Shown here: positions 53,492-64,000 of the stretch, piece by piece | Numbering within the stretch: position 1 is the stretch's first letter | Layout: each line of letters begins with the position of its first letter | Assembly: GCA_005406025.1 (NCBI GenBank) | Contig: BGZK01001003.1 | Coordinates: 124,001-188,000, forward strand | From: Eumeta japonica | Taxonomy: Eukaryota > Arthropoda > Insecta > Lepidoptera > Psychidae | DNA: 64,000 nucleotides | Direction: 5' to 3' | Program-made: the position numbers and the translations under genes | Notes under the pieces: generated by a model | Told to the model about the DNA's origin: nothing | The model's database searches: none | Seen by the model: only the letters and a program-made list of their open reading frames with translations

Positions 53492-56410
53492 GTAAGAAGG
53501 TTTATGACGTTGTATCGTTTTAAATTTCTCTTTGCTGTCTAAGCGCTTTCGGTAGTGCCGACGACTATGATGGTGAGATTTCTCGTAAACGTTTCAATAA
53601 AAGGATGTATTTTTATCAAGTTTTATGTCCACTTTTTGTACCGGCAGTTGCGATAGTCGAATTTTGATATATGCTTTGAAATTAAAAAGATTTCAAAAAA
53701 AACGAAACAGTGTCATAATTGTCGACAATTTTTTTGGATTTGGGATCTAAGTTCACAAAATGTTACACGATTCTTTCGTTGCATTTTAGTCACCCGTGAC
53801 GGATGAATAACACCTGTTTTCGCCCTTCCGAGCTCGATGTAACCCATGATCCAATTAGAGCGGGCTCTCGATATAAATCGGTCCAAAGCTCGTTCTCCGG
53901 CCCACATCCAGAGATAAAAATATGTATAATCATTAATTTAAATAATTGTCAATATAATTTTGATTTGATAAAGTTAAATGAAGTTTAGAAACAGAGTCAG
54001 TAGTCTCCAAATAATTTTTCAACAAGTATGTTGAAGAATAATATATCATACGTGCATCAAAAATATCTATAATCTTCATTTTGGTAAGGACTGGCAACAG
54101 TCAATAAAAAGGCTTTAGAGAAGTAATAAGCGTGAAATTGTATGTTTTTATGTTTGTGCAGTAAAAGTTTTATTTTCATTTTTCTTTAACGCAAAATTTA
54201 AATTTGCGAAATATTTGTTGCGAAATATTTCGTAGATCGTTTTGTGGAAAACAAATTACCATGCAAATATGAGACGATACTTTAAAGTTAGTAAAAAAAT
54301 CATAACTTACATGACATGTTCTATGATTTAAAGTTACACAAAAATATTTCTCAAGACTCCAGCTATTTACAGACACAGACACAGCGAAGTAAAATTAATC
54401 CAAAGAGATCCGTGTATGAGTCTTTTTGTTGTCGTCACATTTATCATTCAGGTTTATTATTTGTCTAAGAATTTGTAAGTAGCGTATAGCGACCGCTAAG
54501 GGCGTTGTATATATTTTTTTAATGAAGGTTTTTTTTATTATTAAAAAAACTTAAACTGATGTTAATAGTTAAAAATTCACACTCGATTCTTAGAAATACA
54601 GTTGGATGATGCAGAAAAACGCGTCGAGGGATTTTGTTTCATAATCGTCGACACAATTGGATTAATTTTAAATATTGATAATGCCAACAATTTGCTTGAT
54701 CGAAATGTCTAATTCGAGTCGTTTTTATAAGCAAACAGCAGGCGTTCCTTGCGTTGAGGGGTGCATATATAAAACCAAATGTGTTTTAGTAGGAAATTAA
54801 TATGAAAATTCACCAGTAAATGTCATCTAGAAATTATTTGGTCACGTTAAAAATCCGAAATCACATATGTTTCATCGAAAATCTGTTATATCCGTAGCTG
54901 CCAATATATGCATTTTTAGAGCGAATTTTTCCACTTTAGATTGAATTGATGATTACTTTTTCTTTCTTTTTATTATTCATTTGGATCAATAAACAGTTTC
55001 ACAATAAAATATTACTTTACATCGATGTAAATAGTTACAAAGTTTTCCAAACTGACATTGTTAAAATAGATTTTTAATATGGAATTAGTCGCTTGGTAAC
55101 TCTATAAGTAGTGCTAAAACTAATTGTGTTTTGGTATATCGTCGATCTCATAGATTTTTATATTCAAAGTAATTGTCTAAGTGTTAGTCAGACGGAACAG
55201 GTAAGCGTTTACCGGCGCTTGTGCGAGACGCTGTGGTGGTGCGGCAGTTTTGCGTTTGTAGTGTGACTGATACGAGACAAGTACTATCTTTGCTATTACT
55301 ACAGTCATATCTACGCTGAAAAAGAAAATGGTCATATGGTCATTCCAACCAAAAGTTGGAATAACTCAACCAATTTCTATCGTTGATTTTGAGCGAACCA
55401 AGATTTTGCTTATCTTAACGAATCTAAATTAGTTGGTCATCTTTGATTGGATTAAACAATTTTGCTAGATTTATATATATATATATTGATTGTTTTCCTC
55501 ACTGAATTGGTTATTCTAAGCAAATAGTTAGTTTAATTTTACCTTGTAATTTGGATACATTTACGTAAAAAACAAAATCGTATTTCATAATTCATTCTTA
55601 GTAATTGCAATTTTTTAAATTTACCCCAATATTATTTAATTGAATTAATTTGATTTAAGACTCAATAGTTTAATAAAAAATCGTTTAAAGTAAAATGTAT
55701 GTATATCGGGGGCGTGACGTAAAAAATATTATTTTTAATGTTATTACATAATCATGTCCATACATTTCCTCGATTTTTGTCAATCGACAAGTCGAGCGAG
55801 TGCATTAGGAATGTGCACTCGATGCTGCCGATGTTAACGAGCTATTGGTGTATTGTGACACCTCTTTAAACACTTGTGGGAGTTAAACAAAATACGCTTT
55901 TTGGAACAAAGTATAACGCGGCTTGCCGTAGGTGTTAGTTGGTAGAAATCGTCACGTAAGGAAAATCATCATCGTCACTTTATGCTTCCTCCATTCGACT
56001 ATCAACGACATTCTCCCTCAGTCTCTCTCTCTAATAAACGCTAGGTATTGTTAAATCTCTTTATGATTATTTTTCGATTATTTTCGATTCTGGACATGGA
56101 GTTTTCAATTTTGTCTTTAATAAGTTGATTTTATACATGTAAAAGTGACGTCCTATATCGATTTCAAAAATTACATAATTCATGAATGTAACAAATTTTA
56201 ATGAAAAAAAACGATTAGCACTGTTTTAATCCAATTTTAAGTAAATGAATATTTTTCTAAAAAAATATTTTGTATTTGTTGTTAAATTACTCTCAGAAGT
56301 TCTTAATTTATTTTACTGTTCCTGGCATTTGATAAAGCATAATATAATTTTTGTATTTTTCATTTAATCACTCTTACGTTGTTCATCTTTTGCCTGTTAT
56401 TTCATACGTA
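53492..56410. other. non-coding, AT-rich
   Basis: A perfect 14-bp palindrome AATTGTCGACAATT at 53,717-53,730, a direct repeat GCGAAATATTT near 54,207-54,230, a CAG|GTAAGC donor-like word with GC-rich flank at about 55,200-55,270, and a TA tract at 55,471-55,487. No gene recognised. Confidence 0.45.
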
Positions 56411-56414
56411 ATAC

Positions 56415-56472
56415 ACAGCGAAACGGACTTCGTTCCAACCGGGTGTCCCACGGCACATCTATTTTTTTTTAT
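56415..56472 (+). repeat. GTGTCCCACGGCAC repeat end
   Basis: GGACTTCGTTCCAACCGGGT then GTCCCACGGCACATC and a T-run. The same phrase (TTTTGTTCCTATTTGG, TGTCCCACGACACC, T-run) recurs at 61,185-61,232. Both are one repeat family with a short hairpin at its core. Confidence 0.6.
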
Positions 56473-56847
56473 TTGATACTTGTATATTATTATATATATA
56501 ATATTATACAATATTGGATTGGGAAATTTCTAAAAAAATAAATTTTTTACAAACCTCTGTAGAAAAAATATTGCTCGAAAATGACAGTCATGAACAATAT
56601 GAAGAGGTACAAAGTTTAATTAACTGATCCAATTTTTGAATTAGACAAGTCATATACTAGACGCTTGCCTGCAACATGCATTAACATGCAGCATGCAACC
56701 CACCGCTGACCCTCGAATCTGCCTCTCCACTACGAATCTCTATCCAAATGATTGAATATTGATTCCAGAGGATTGACAGATATCGAACACCTAAGCAAGT
56801 GTTATTTATTTTTATAATTATCTTATTCCGCTAACTGTTAAATTGTT

Positions 56848-56893
56848 AATTCTACGTACGTTTCATGCCAACCAGGCACATCCTCAGGAAATT
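56848..56893 (-). ncRNA. hammerhead-ribozyme-like motif in the Penelope element tail
   Basis: Minus strand, 5' to 3': stem I strand AATTTC (56,893-56,888), core CTGAGGA (CUGANGA, 56,887-56,881), stem-loop II TGTGCC-TGGT-TGGCAT (56,880-56,865), core GAAA (56,864-56,861), short stem III CGTACG (56,860-56,855), TA cleavage dinucleotide (56,854-56,853), then GAATT (56,852-56,848) able to pair back into stem I with one bulge. All invariant core residues are present in order. The outermost stem II position is U opposite U, so activity is uncertain. Hammerheads with very short stem III are known from Penelope-like elements, and this one lies 186 bp beyond the end of the element's coding region. Confidence 0.6.
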
Positions 56894-57078
56894 GCCGACA
56901 GTCACATCCACCAGGGTGCAAGGAGCGTTAAAACAACCAACACAACCTCGTTAAGCGGGCCGCTGTCATGCAATGGTCAAAGAGCGACGAAAACATTCTT
57001 AAGGCAGCCACAGACCACCACCGATAGACATGTCTGTCAAATGTCACAGACTAACCATCACCAACATTACCCAAATAG

Positions 57079-57190
57079 TTACAGGCAAGCGTCCAATAAT
57101 GGCGATTTATAAACGTCAATTTGGTCGTTGAGCATATTATTATTATCTTTATGTTTTAAAATTTCGAAGGATTCCAAAACATTTAAACGT
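57079..57190 (-). pseudogene. Penelope-like C-terminal tail
   Basis: In the frame after the last shift: RLNVLESFEILKHKDNNNML then NDQIDVYKSPLLDACL and TAA. The LN.LE..EI..H......LN(D/E)Q......SPLL pattern is the usual C-terminus of Penelope-like proteins. Confidence 0.88.
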
Positions 57191-57800
57191 AACCCCCTTC
57201 TCACACACATGCAAAACATCGAATTTGTGATCGTTATTAAGCTTATGACCGGTTTCTAATAGATGTTTAGCAAAATGGGATCTGTCTGATTTATTATTTC
57301 TAAAGGCCGAAATATGTTCTTTGTATCTTTTTTCAGAACAACGTCCGGTTTGTCCTATGTATGTCGATTTACAGTCATCACAAGTTAATTTATAAATTCC
57401 AGATTTTTTATTATTGTGTAATTTATCTTTATTGTTACATAAAGTTTTCAAATTGTTATTTGTTTTAAAGGCCGTATAAATATTATATTTTTTTAATAAT
57501 CTTGAAATTTTCTCCGAAATTGTACCAAAATATGTCAAACTAGCTATATATTTCTTTTCCTTTTTTGATTGTGCTGGATAGATATTTTTCTTTATAATAC
57601 TTTTTAGTTTTTTATTAATGAGTCCATCAATACATTTTTTACTATATCCGTTTGCCAATGCTATACTGTAAATGGTATTTAATTCTAATGAGAAATTATG
57701 ATTATTAAGGGGTATGGTGAATAACCGATGTATCATTGATTTATAAGCCGCCAATTTGTGTTGCCATGGATGACAAAAAAGAAATGGGTATTGTAGTATC
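57190..57800 (-). pseudogene. Penelope-like GIY-YIG endonuclease part
   Basis: The ORF of 228 codons (57,149-57,835) is authentic from about residue 14 to 214. It holds the HRLFTIPLN linker (37-44), a basic linker, then SGIYKLTCDDC (GIY at 146-148; Cys152 and Cys155), STYIGQTGR (YIG at 159-161; Arg165), KRYKEH (His174) and HLLETGH. These are the GIY-YIG nuclease motifs with the extra Cys/His pair typical of Penelope endonucleases, which nick target DNA for reverse transcription. A frameshift near 57,190 makes the last 14 residues of the ORF wrong; the true tail is in the neighbouring frame. Confidence 0.93.
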
Positions 57801-58061
57801 TGTGCACGTGGGTTTTCTATATATTTTAAATTCATGTCTATTATTTTTTCTAGTTAAGGTCAAATCTAAAAAAATTATAGAACTGTTTGTTTTTTCCTCT
57901 AGTTTAAATTGAATTTTGGGGTGTATGCTATTAATATAGTTTTGAAATAGATCTAATCCTATTGAATTACCCAGCCAACACATAATAATATCGTCCACAT
58001 ATCTAAAACGATACAGGATACTATTATTGTTTATTATGTGCTTATTTTCGAATTCATCCAT
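57800..58061 (-). pseudogene. Penelope-like reverse transcriptase, YVDD part
   Basis: Starts MDEFENKHIINNNSILYRFR and then YVDDIIMCW, the RT palm motif with both catalytic Asp residues (23 and 24). Further on, SIHPKIQFKLEEKTNSSIIF then LDLTLTRKNNRHEFKIYRKP is the thumb-region signature of Penelope-like enzymes (FLDL.......F.....RKPT). The frame then shifts near 57,800 and the sequence continues in the endonuclease piece. Confidence 0.92.
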
Positions 58062-58609
58062 AAAATTTCGGCCATTAATGGGCTTAAAGGTGAACCCATA
58101 GCTAGACCTTCCTTTTGTATATAAAATTGATTATTATAACGGAAATAATTTTGATTCATGCACAATCCTGTTAATTTTAAGATATCGCCCTTCTCGCCTG
58201 GATGTAGTTTTTGTTTTTCTAACTTATCTTTTATAATCGTTAAGTATTCTCTAAAAGGAACATTAGTAAATAAACTGTCTACGTCAAATGAGATTAATTT
58301 GCTATAGTTTGGAAGGACAATATCTTTAATTTTGTTAACCAGGTCTAAACCATTAACCAAACTATATTTTAGGTTGAACGAAATTTTTATTTTTATTATA
58401 TCATTTATGTATTTAGCTAATTTATATGTTGGCGCCTGCACATACGATACCACCGGACGAACCGGCTTACCCTCTTTATGTACTTTTGGCAAACCATACA
58501 ATCTAGGGGCCTGTGGATTCATCGGTATCAAATTTCTTTTTTCTGATTCTTTAGTTAATAAAAATTTAGAAGACGATAAATTTTGTTTAACTTCCGCAAT
58601 ACATTTATT
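58062..58609 (-). pseudogene. Penelope-like reverse transcriptase, first part
   Basis: Longest RT piece. From the ATG at 58,531 it contains LYGLPKVHKEGKP (residues 11-23) and PVVSYVQAPTYKLAKYI, both typical of Penelope RT finger motifs; SFDVDSLFTNVP (81-92) with the first catalytic Asp; and GLAMGSPLSPLMAEI (142-156). The same frame is open upstream through the ILLTKESEKRNL-like segment. A single-base change after MAEI shifts the frame so that the last eight codons of the ORF are spurious. Confidence 0.92.
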
Positions 58610-58610
58610 G

Positions 58611-58852
58611 GTGGGACATATTTGAATTTTTGAAATTCTTTTTCGTTATTAATTATATTATTAACTTTATTATTGTAATCAGACTTTTTCATTATTACAA
58701 TAGCGTTCCCCTTATCGGCTTTACTAATAACTAAATTTTCTTTCAATATTTTTTGTTTTAGTGATAGTAACGTTTTATGATCTACATTGTATACATAGTC
58801 CGAAATGGTACTGCTATTATTAAATCCGAAATTTTGTATTTTATGGACTCAT
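58611..58852 (-). pseudogene. Penelope-like N-terminal region
   Basis: The frame reads HKIQNFGFNNSSTISDYVYN then VDHKTLLSLKQKILKENLVI and SKADKGNAIVIMKKSDYNNK. The ADKG(N)..V(I)M...Y..K block is the conserved segment just before the RT in Penelope-like proteins. It is open from a stop at about 58,852; the conventional ATG lies at 58,746. A one-base deletion near 58,610 ends the frame, and the reading resumes as CIAEVKQNLSSSKFLLTKES in the next block. Confidence 0.85.
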
Positions 58853-60320
58853 TAGCTTTACTTTTGTGCAGAGATATTTCAGTCATATACTGAACATATT
58901 AAGTCATATACTGAAAAAAAAAAAAACTCATTTACAAACGAAAAGACGTTAGACGTTGTGGATCGCCATCGATGTACATTATACACTTAAGCTTCCCAAA
59001 AAGTTGTTTGACTTTATGTTCTTCGACAAAATTCGAACAAATCTGTAGGTACCTTTAGTCATTAATATGGATGAAGGTATGGTGAGGTAATATGAGGTGG
59101 CATCCGAAATCACCGGTAGCACGGATAACGACACCTTTCATTTTATAAGCCTTGTTACAAAGATTTTCGACACGTGTTAATATAGTGTTTAATGTGATAT
59201 TAAGATCTCTGATGGTTTGCATTTTGCACTTTGCATTCACACATTGTGTCATTCGGCAGCACGCCGTCCAGCGGGTCTCGGCCACGGCCAAGGCCGCGCT
59301 CCGCCCGCCGGCGTACGCGCCGGAGCGGCAGCCGTTGCGGACTTTCGCGACGCATCCATTTCCGCAATCGTTTTATTCGCGTTTAAATATATCACACAAT
59401 ATAATTGGTTTTTTAACAAGTTTATTTTTTTATTGTCTATCCGGGCATTAGATCAGTGACTGATAAATATTTTGATTGTCGAGATCGCTAGATTTCTGTC
59501 TAAGAAACTAGTTTGATGTGGATAGTGAGGTACAATCAAACTTATCCATTATTGCTAATTTTCATTAAAAATAAACTATATCACAGTATGTGTAGTTTAC
59601 GCTACATAATATCGATTGAAAAATATAGGTTTGATCGATGCTCAGAGGCGTCGGTCGATATAAGGATAAGGAATTAATATATTTAATTCATGTCGTTTGT
59701 TGTAAAATGTACTCCTGACCCCAGGATGCCAAGCGATGCCCTGTGCGACACAATGATGCCGCCAGTGCCGTAACGTCGGAGCGCCGCAGCTGCAGACGCA
59801 GTACATGTATGAAAGATTTCGACGGCCAATTGCAGACGCGGCCCGCGCCGGCTCTTACGCCTCGCATATGTAGGCACGTCGTGCGCGTGCGCGTCTTTTC
59901 AGTGCGCGGCGGCGAACTTATACCTTGGGAGGGAAACGTGTCATAAATATGAAATTCCATTGTTTTTAGACCTAAGATATTAAAAAATTGGCTATATTTA
60001 GAGAATAAATATTTCTTCAAACACAATAAAATTTAATAATATAATTTTTCTAAATTAATTAACATGTACTTATATAATGATTGTTCTTAAAAATTTCCAA
60101 TTAAGGTTATTTTTTAACTATATTTACAAGAAAAAAATACGTAGGCTAACTAAAACATTAAAAAATTAAAATCTAATATTATATGTCAACTTACTAAAAG
60201 GTAAAATATAAATCTAAACATCTAAAAATATTAATGTGTCTTCAATAAGCGGGTTAAAATCCTTTATGTAATTTTTCTTTTATCGGACATTTGAAAATCG
60301 GATGTAAATGACAAAATATA
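58853..60320. other. non-coding with CpG patches
   Basis: GTCATATACTGAA occurs twice near 58,890-58,920. CpG-rich blocks at 59,250-59,350 and 59,730-59,930 are open in several frames without domain. Otherwise AT-rich. Confidence 0.45.
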
Positions 60321-60868
60321 GAAACGAAGTTCCTAATGGGGCGTTGCGGAGGGTACCCTAGCCGGCAAAGAACGTCCGTAACGTTAAATAAAAGCGTAAG
60401 ATTTTTATGTATAGTCTATGTATGATGGCTATGCTGTGTCTAATGTATAGTCTACGTGATGACTGTTTTGGAACAAAGTTACTAATGGGGCGTTGCGGAG
60501 GTGCTATGTAACTAAAAGCCTATAGTCTATGTATGATGGCTATGCTGTCTAATGTATAGTCTACGTGAACTGTTAAAAAGTTCCTAATGGGCGTTGCGGA
60601 GGGTGTCCTAGCCGGCAAAGAACGTCCGTAACGTTAAATAAAAGCTTAAGATTTTTATGTATAGTCTATGTATGATGGCTATGCTGTGTCTAATGTATAG
60701 TCTACGTGATGACTGTTTTGGAACAAAGTTCCTAATGGGGCGTTGCGGAGGGTGCCCTAGCCGGCAAAGAACGTCCGTAACGTTAAATAAAAGCGTAAGA
60801 TTTTTATGTATAGTCTATGTATGATGACTATGCTGTGTCTAATGTATAGTCTACGTGATGACTGTTAT
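60321..60868. repeat. minisatellite, four units of about 149 bp
   Basis: Units begin GTT(C/A)CTAATGGGG at 60,329, 60,478, 60,580 and 60,728. Units 1, 3 and 4 are nearly identical; unit 2 is shortened to about 102 bp by loss of the GCCGGCAAAGAACGTCCG part. Within each unit TATAGTCTATGTATGATGGC and TATAGTCTACGTGATGAC form an inner near-duplication. Confidence 0.93.
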
Positions 60869-61184
60869 TATTATTGCAGTTTGCTATTATTACTTAAATT
60901 TTGTTCTATTTATGAGATTATTGAGTATAATTAAATTTTGTTTAAAACAACAATATTTAATTTCGCTGACATCAATTTAATTATTACTATTATTTATTAT
61001 ACAATTAAAATGGATAAAAAATCATTTTATTCATTTTTATTATTAATTAATAAATTACTTATAAATGAATATTTTTATAATTATTGGTTGTTATTTTTAT
61101 TTTTATCGATAAAAAAAATCTTAATAAAAAATGTATACCTCATATACCTCAAATACAACTTGAAATTAATATTTTTGTAATATG
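60869..61184. other. non-coding, extremely AT-rich
   Basis: Almost pure A/T; the ORF at 60,938-61,180 consists of I, F, L, Y and N codons and reflects composition. Confidence 0.6.
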
Positions 61185-61232
61185 GAATTTTGTTCCTATT
61201 TGGTGTCCCACGACACCGCTCGTTTTTTTTGT
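61185..61232 (+). repeat. GGTGTCCCACGACACC repeat end
   Basis: GGTGTCCCACGACACC (61,200-61,215) forms a 6-bp hairpin with a CCAC loop, followed by a T-run, and matches the segment at 56.42-56.47 kb. Confidence 0.65.
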
Positions 61233-61564
61233 ACGTTGGTTTTCTACAACATTTTCGCGCATTGTGTAGCCTAAATTTTTATACTCATTGTTTCCTTCTG
61301 TCTGAGTATCTTCCGAAAGCTTAAAAGTAAAGTAGTATTATAGCTTATGATGCTTTTATCATTTATTGTAATTTTACATGTAGATGACGGCTTATACTAC
61401 CATCCGTATTGACTTATGTATAGTTTTGTTGTTTGCGTGTACGTATTCTATGTTTTTCCTGGATTAGCGAAACAAGTGGGATTCGCGAAAAGTCTCTTTG
61501 ATGTAATGTTATTGTTAAAATTACTGCTGATCTGTTTTGATTTGTGAATAATCAAACCCAGGTC

Positions 61565-62560
61565 GTCTCGAAATCAAATCAAATCAAAAATATCTTTATT
61601 TCGTAGGCGATAGAATTACACTTGAAATACGTCATTATGGTATTCTTTTGGTATTAACATTAACATTCTTTCCGAATGCTGAGTCATTTTTCAGTTTCGC
61701 TCAAAGATTATGATAGGTAGTTAATAAAACTAACTAGCACCACATTTGAAAATTACATGAAATGGCCTGATAGTCGGGCGATGCAGTCCCACAGGTTTTT
61801 TTTCGTTAATATTATCGGATACCATATAACAGCCCTTACCACAAAAATTTTTTTAGGCAAATTTTGAATTTCAATTGAAACCTTATTATAAAAACGTACA
61901 CATATCCCCTTAAATGATTTGCTAACTTTGCCGAGTGTGGTTTTATGAGCAGCAAGGTCATTCGTATGTCTAGTGTTAATATTATAAATGACGGTCATTT
62001 TTTGGAACGATTTTATACTTTTTTTGACATGTACCAGGTTTTCGTATGTGTGGTGACGGGACAGTTAAAATTATTAATTCCTTTAATTGTTTTTCTGAGT
62101 GATGCTGTTGGTTTAAAAGTCTCAAGTTATAAATGGCACGAATAGCCCGCTTCCTGCAGCACAAAAAACGTGTTTATCTCAGCTGCATGAACCCTTAATA
62201 AAACTGTATTAAGTCATGAGACTATGAAAGAAACTAAAATAAACTAATCTTGCGGTGTCTTCATTTGTAAGCCGCCGAATTCTTTTGATTGCATATGCTG
62301 CAGAAGTAAGCTTTTTCGCCAATTTCCTTATATGCAAATTCCATTGTAACTTAGTATCTAAAGTCAGACCAAGAAATAGGGTCGTGTCCATAATACCCAG
62401 AACCTATCTCGTCCCAGACTACTACGTTTATTTCTACCAATTTAGTATTACACAACAAAAATGCAATTATTTTCGTTTTCTTTTCATTGAGCAAAATATT
62501 GTGAATTCTAAGCCACTCAGCTACTACTGAGATAGTCGTTTTCGTATACATCGTTTTCAT
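61565..62560 (-). mobile_element. Jockey/CR1-type LINE, 3' end copy
   Basis: Minus-strand copy of the LINE family seen at 36.5 and 50.2 kb. In order: ISVVAEWLRIHNILLNEKKT (62.53-62.47 kb), FLGLTLDTKLQWNLHIRKLA (62.38-62.32 kb), AAYAIKRIRRLTNEDTARLV then YFSFFHSLMT, the QKRAIRAIYNLR-like CCRKRAIRAIYNLR (62.16 kb), and TRHTNDLAAHKTTLGKVSKS then FKGICVRFYNKVSIEIQNL (61.97-61.86 kb). The 3' end has an ATAAAGATATTTTTGATTTG-like sequence with a (TTTGA)n tail at 61,573-61,592. 5' truncation near 62,560; frameshifts between pieces. Confidence 0.88.
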
Positions 62561-62599
62561 TTTTCCATCATTTTTGATTTTTCATTTTCTTTTCAGACC

Positions 62600-64000
62600 A
62601 TGTTCCGAAAGCATTTATTATATTTATATAATGCAAGCTACATGCGGCTCTAATTACATACATCGAATCCAAGCCGTATTTGAGTTTCTAGATTTGTTTC
62701 TACGCGCGCGTAAAATTATTCTTATCGAAAGGTTTTGCACCACAAACCTTGGAAGCTGCGGGCTGCACATGTATCTGTTAAAACATAACTAATCTCTTTA
62801 TTTGTCATAGTTAAAAACAATTTGTAATTAACTGAGACATGTATTCCCTTTTGCACGTTTAAGCTATTAATTTTATTTTTAATCTTAGGTTATAGATAGC
62901 CTTTTTCTGGCGTTTTTTTTATAATATTCTATTGATACCGACAAATAAAGCCTTACTTAATTTCTTTGTGACCAGTGCACGAAATAATAAGAAACACTTT
63001 TGGTAGATAATGATATTTATTTACCTATCTATTAAGAACAAAAATGTATTATTCTTTTCCGAGAGAGCCGATATTTCTTGATAATCGAAACCTACAAATT
63101 TACTCCTAATGGCTTTGATATAAAAAAAAAACAGTGGATTATAAAATAATTATTCAATTCTTCCAAAGTTTTATTTACTAATTTATAAAATTCATATGCG
63201 CTACAGCACAACGCTCGAAATTCTGCCGCTGTGAAGTTCGTCACGAAAGCGTCACAAGGCGTAAAATAAGAACGCAAGGGAGGACGGCGGGGTCGGGGCA
63301 CATTGTATCTTTCGCAGGAAATTCAAAGCTGCAGTTTCTTGCGTTGTACTATACGCGTCGTTTCTTGAACTTTTACGGGGTGTAACTTTACTTAGTACTT
63401 CCTTTGTATATCGTCCGCAAGTTTTCGCAAAATTAAATTATTTTATTTTGTAGGTACATATATATTTATAATAATACAAAATAAATTCCCCAACTTCGGC
63501 AAACTACGATAATAGTTAAATCCCTAATTGAAATTTATGCATATGCACGAAAAATAGGTATGCACTTTGTTAATGTTTCCAATTAATGATTTGTTTGTAC
63601 ATACATATAATATTTAAAACGTGAATGATTTAAAAGTACATAAACTCTCATTATTTCAAAGTAAATTTAACATTTAAGTGTTACACAGTTTTTGTCTTAC
63701 ATAACGATGAAGTTCTACCTTCGAAACACTCCTAAACCGAAAAGTGGAAAACGTCAAAGTTTGAGTATTTTTATAAATAATTGAAATAAACGTTTGGTAT
63801 TTATAATTTTGTAAATAATTTATCTTCGAACATTTACTACATGTTCGCAACAACATCCTATTACGTTTTCGAGTACACGAGAGTAAAGGCTCTCATGTGC
63901 TAATTGCAAATAAATAGGATTTAAACTTTTTGCGGTTGTTACCTCACCGGGCTCTATTTTACTTTTTTCTATAATGCACTTTTTTTCTCTTATATTATAG
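62600..64000. other. non-coding, AT-rich
   Basis: No gene recognised. A small GC-richer block at 63,230-63,300 gives a minus-strand ORF (MPRPRRPPL...) without domain. Confidence 0.5.

Larger units (their letters stand above)
56835..58852 (-). mobile_element. Penelope-like element (RT plus GIY-YIG endonuclease)
   Basis: A minus-strand Penelope-like retroelement. Coding remains run from about 58,852 (N-terminus truncated by a stop) to TAA at 57,079-57,081, followed by a 3' region with a hammerhead-like motif. Protein order is N-terminal ISKADKGNAIVIMKKSDY, RT with LYGLPKVHKEGKPVRPVVS and YVDDI, then a GIY-YIG endonuclease: the EN+ Penelope/Poseidon type. At least four single-base frameshifts (near 58,610, 58,062, 57,800 and 57,190) break it, but no large deletion is visible between RT and endonuclease, so it is a fairly young relic. 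The flanking repeats at 56.4 and 61.2 kb belong to a different family. Confidence 0.9.

Noticed and set aside
56843..57112. 89-codon plus-strand ORF (MLILRTFHANQAH...)
   Set aside because: It is antisense to the 3' region of the Penelope-like element, including the ribozyme-like motif; no domain.
58332..58625. 97-codon plus-strand ORF
   Set aside because: Shadow of the Penelope reverse transcriptase on the opposite strand.
60938..61180. 80-codon ORF rich in I, L, F, Y
   Set aside because: Produced by nearly pure A/T sequence; resembles a membrane protein only by composition.
63092..63301. 69-codon minus ORF starting MPRPRRPPL
   Set aside because: Short GC-rich start followed by AT-rich read-through; no domain or splice site.

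Overview
The window looks like a piece of a lepidopteran (moth or butterfly) nuclear genome. It is AT-rich, has no long intact open reading frame, no bacterial-style operons and no clear single-copy host gene. It is full of sequence types I associate with Lepidoptera: RTE- and Jockey/CR1-type LINE fragments, Helitron ends of the CTAG type, tRNA-derived SINE-like segments, TIR/MITE families and GC-rich CpG patches in an AT-rich background. The species assignment is inference from these repeat types; no search could be run.

Layout. 1-756 is a 62-bp satellite array in perfect register. 4.30-5.43 kb is a decayed RTE-type LINE (minus). 7.5-8.4 kb holds two copies of a TIR element, with further copies at 27.2 and 44.4 kb. 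9.34-9.54 kb is a PIF1-type helicase fragment (minus). 11-16 kb carries several inverted-repeat elements. 21.3-22.8 kb has a CA microsatellite and more repeats. 25.8-26.6 kb (minus) holds unrecognised coding-like blocks with an 81-bp GT-AG intron, the best candidate for an undescribed protein gene or pseudogene. 34.2-34.4 kb is a piggyBac-like transposase remnant (minus). 36.5-37.1, 50.2-51.7 and 61.6-62.6 kb are Jockey/CR1-type LINE pieces. 38.7-39.1 kb is a CpG-rich promoter/first-exon candidate. 43.5-45.5 kb is a second RTE copy split by a nested TIR element with a visible target duplication. 45,661-46,727 is a 1.07-kb Helitron with both ends. 53.1-53.5 kb is a GC-rich candidate first coding exon with a signal-peptide-like start. 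56.8-58.85 kb (minus) is a Penelope-like element with reverse transcriptase and GIY-YIG endonuclease, followed by a hammerhead-ribozyme-like motif. 60.3-60.9 kb is a ~149-bp minisatellite.

How it fits together. Almost everything recognisable is mobile-element debris, much of it nested, so the window reads as intergenic or large-intron DNA. Functional host DNA, if present, is most likely in the CpG-rich patches (8.8, 16.1-16.9, 29.7-29.9, 38.9-39.1, 48.9, 53.1-53.5, 59.2-59.9 kb), some of which contain small ORFs or splice-donor-like sites. The strongest biological observations are the Penelope-like element with its ribozyme-like motif, the Helitron with both termini, the nested insertion, and the spliced unknown ORF.
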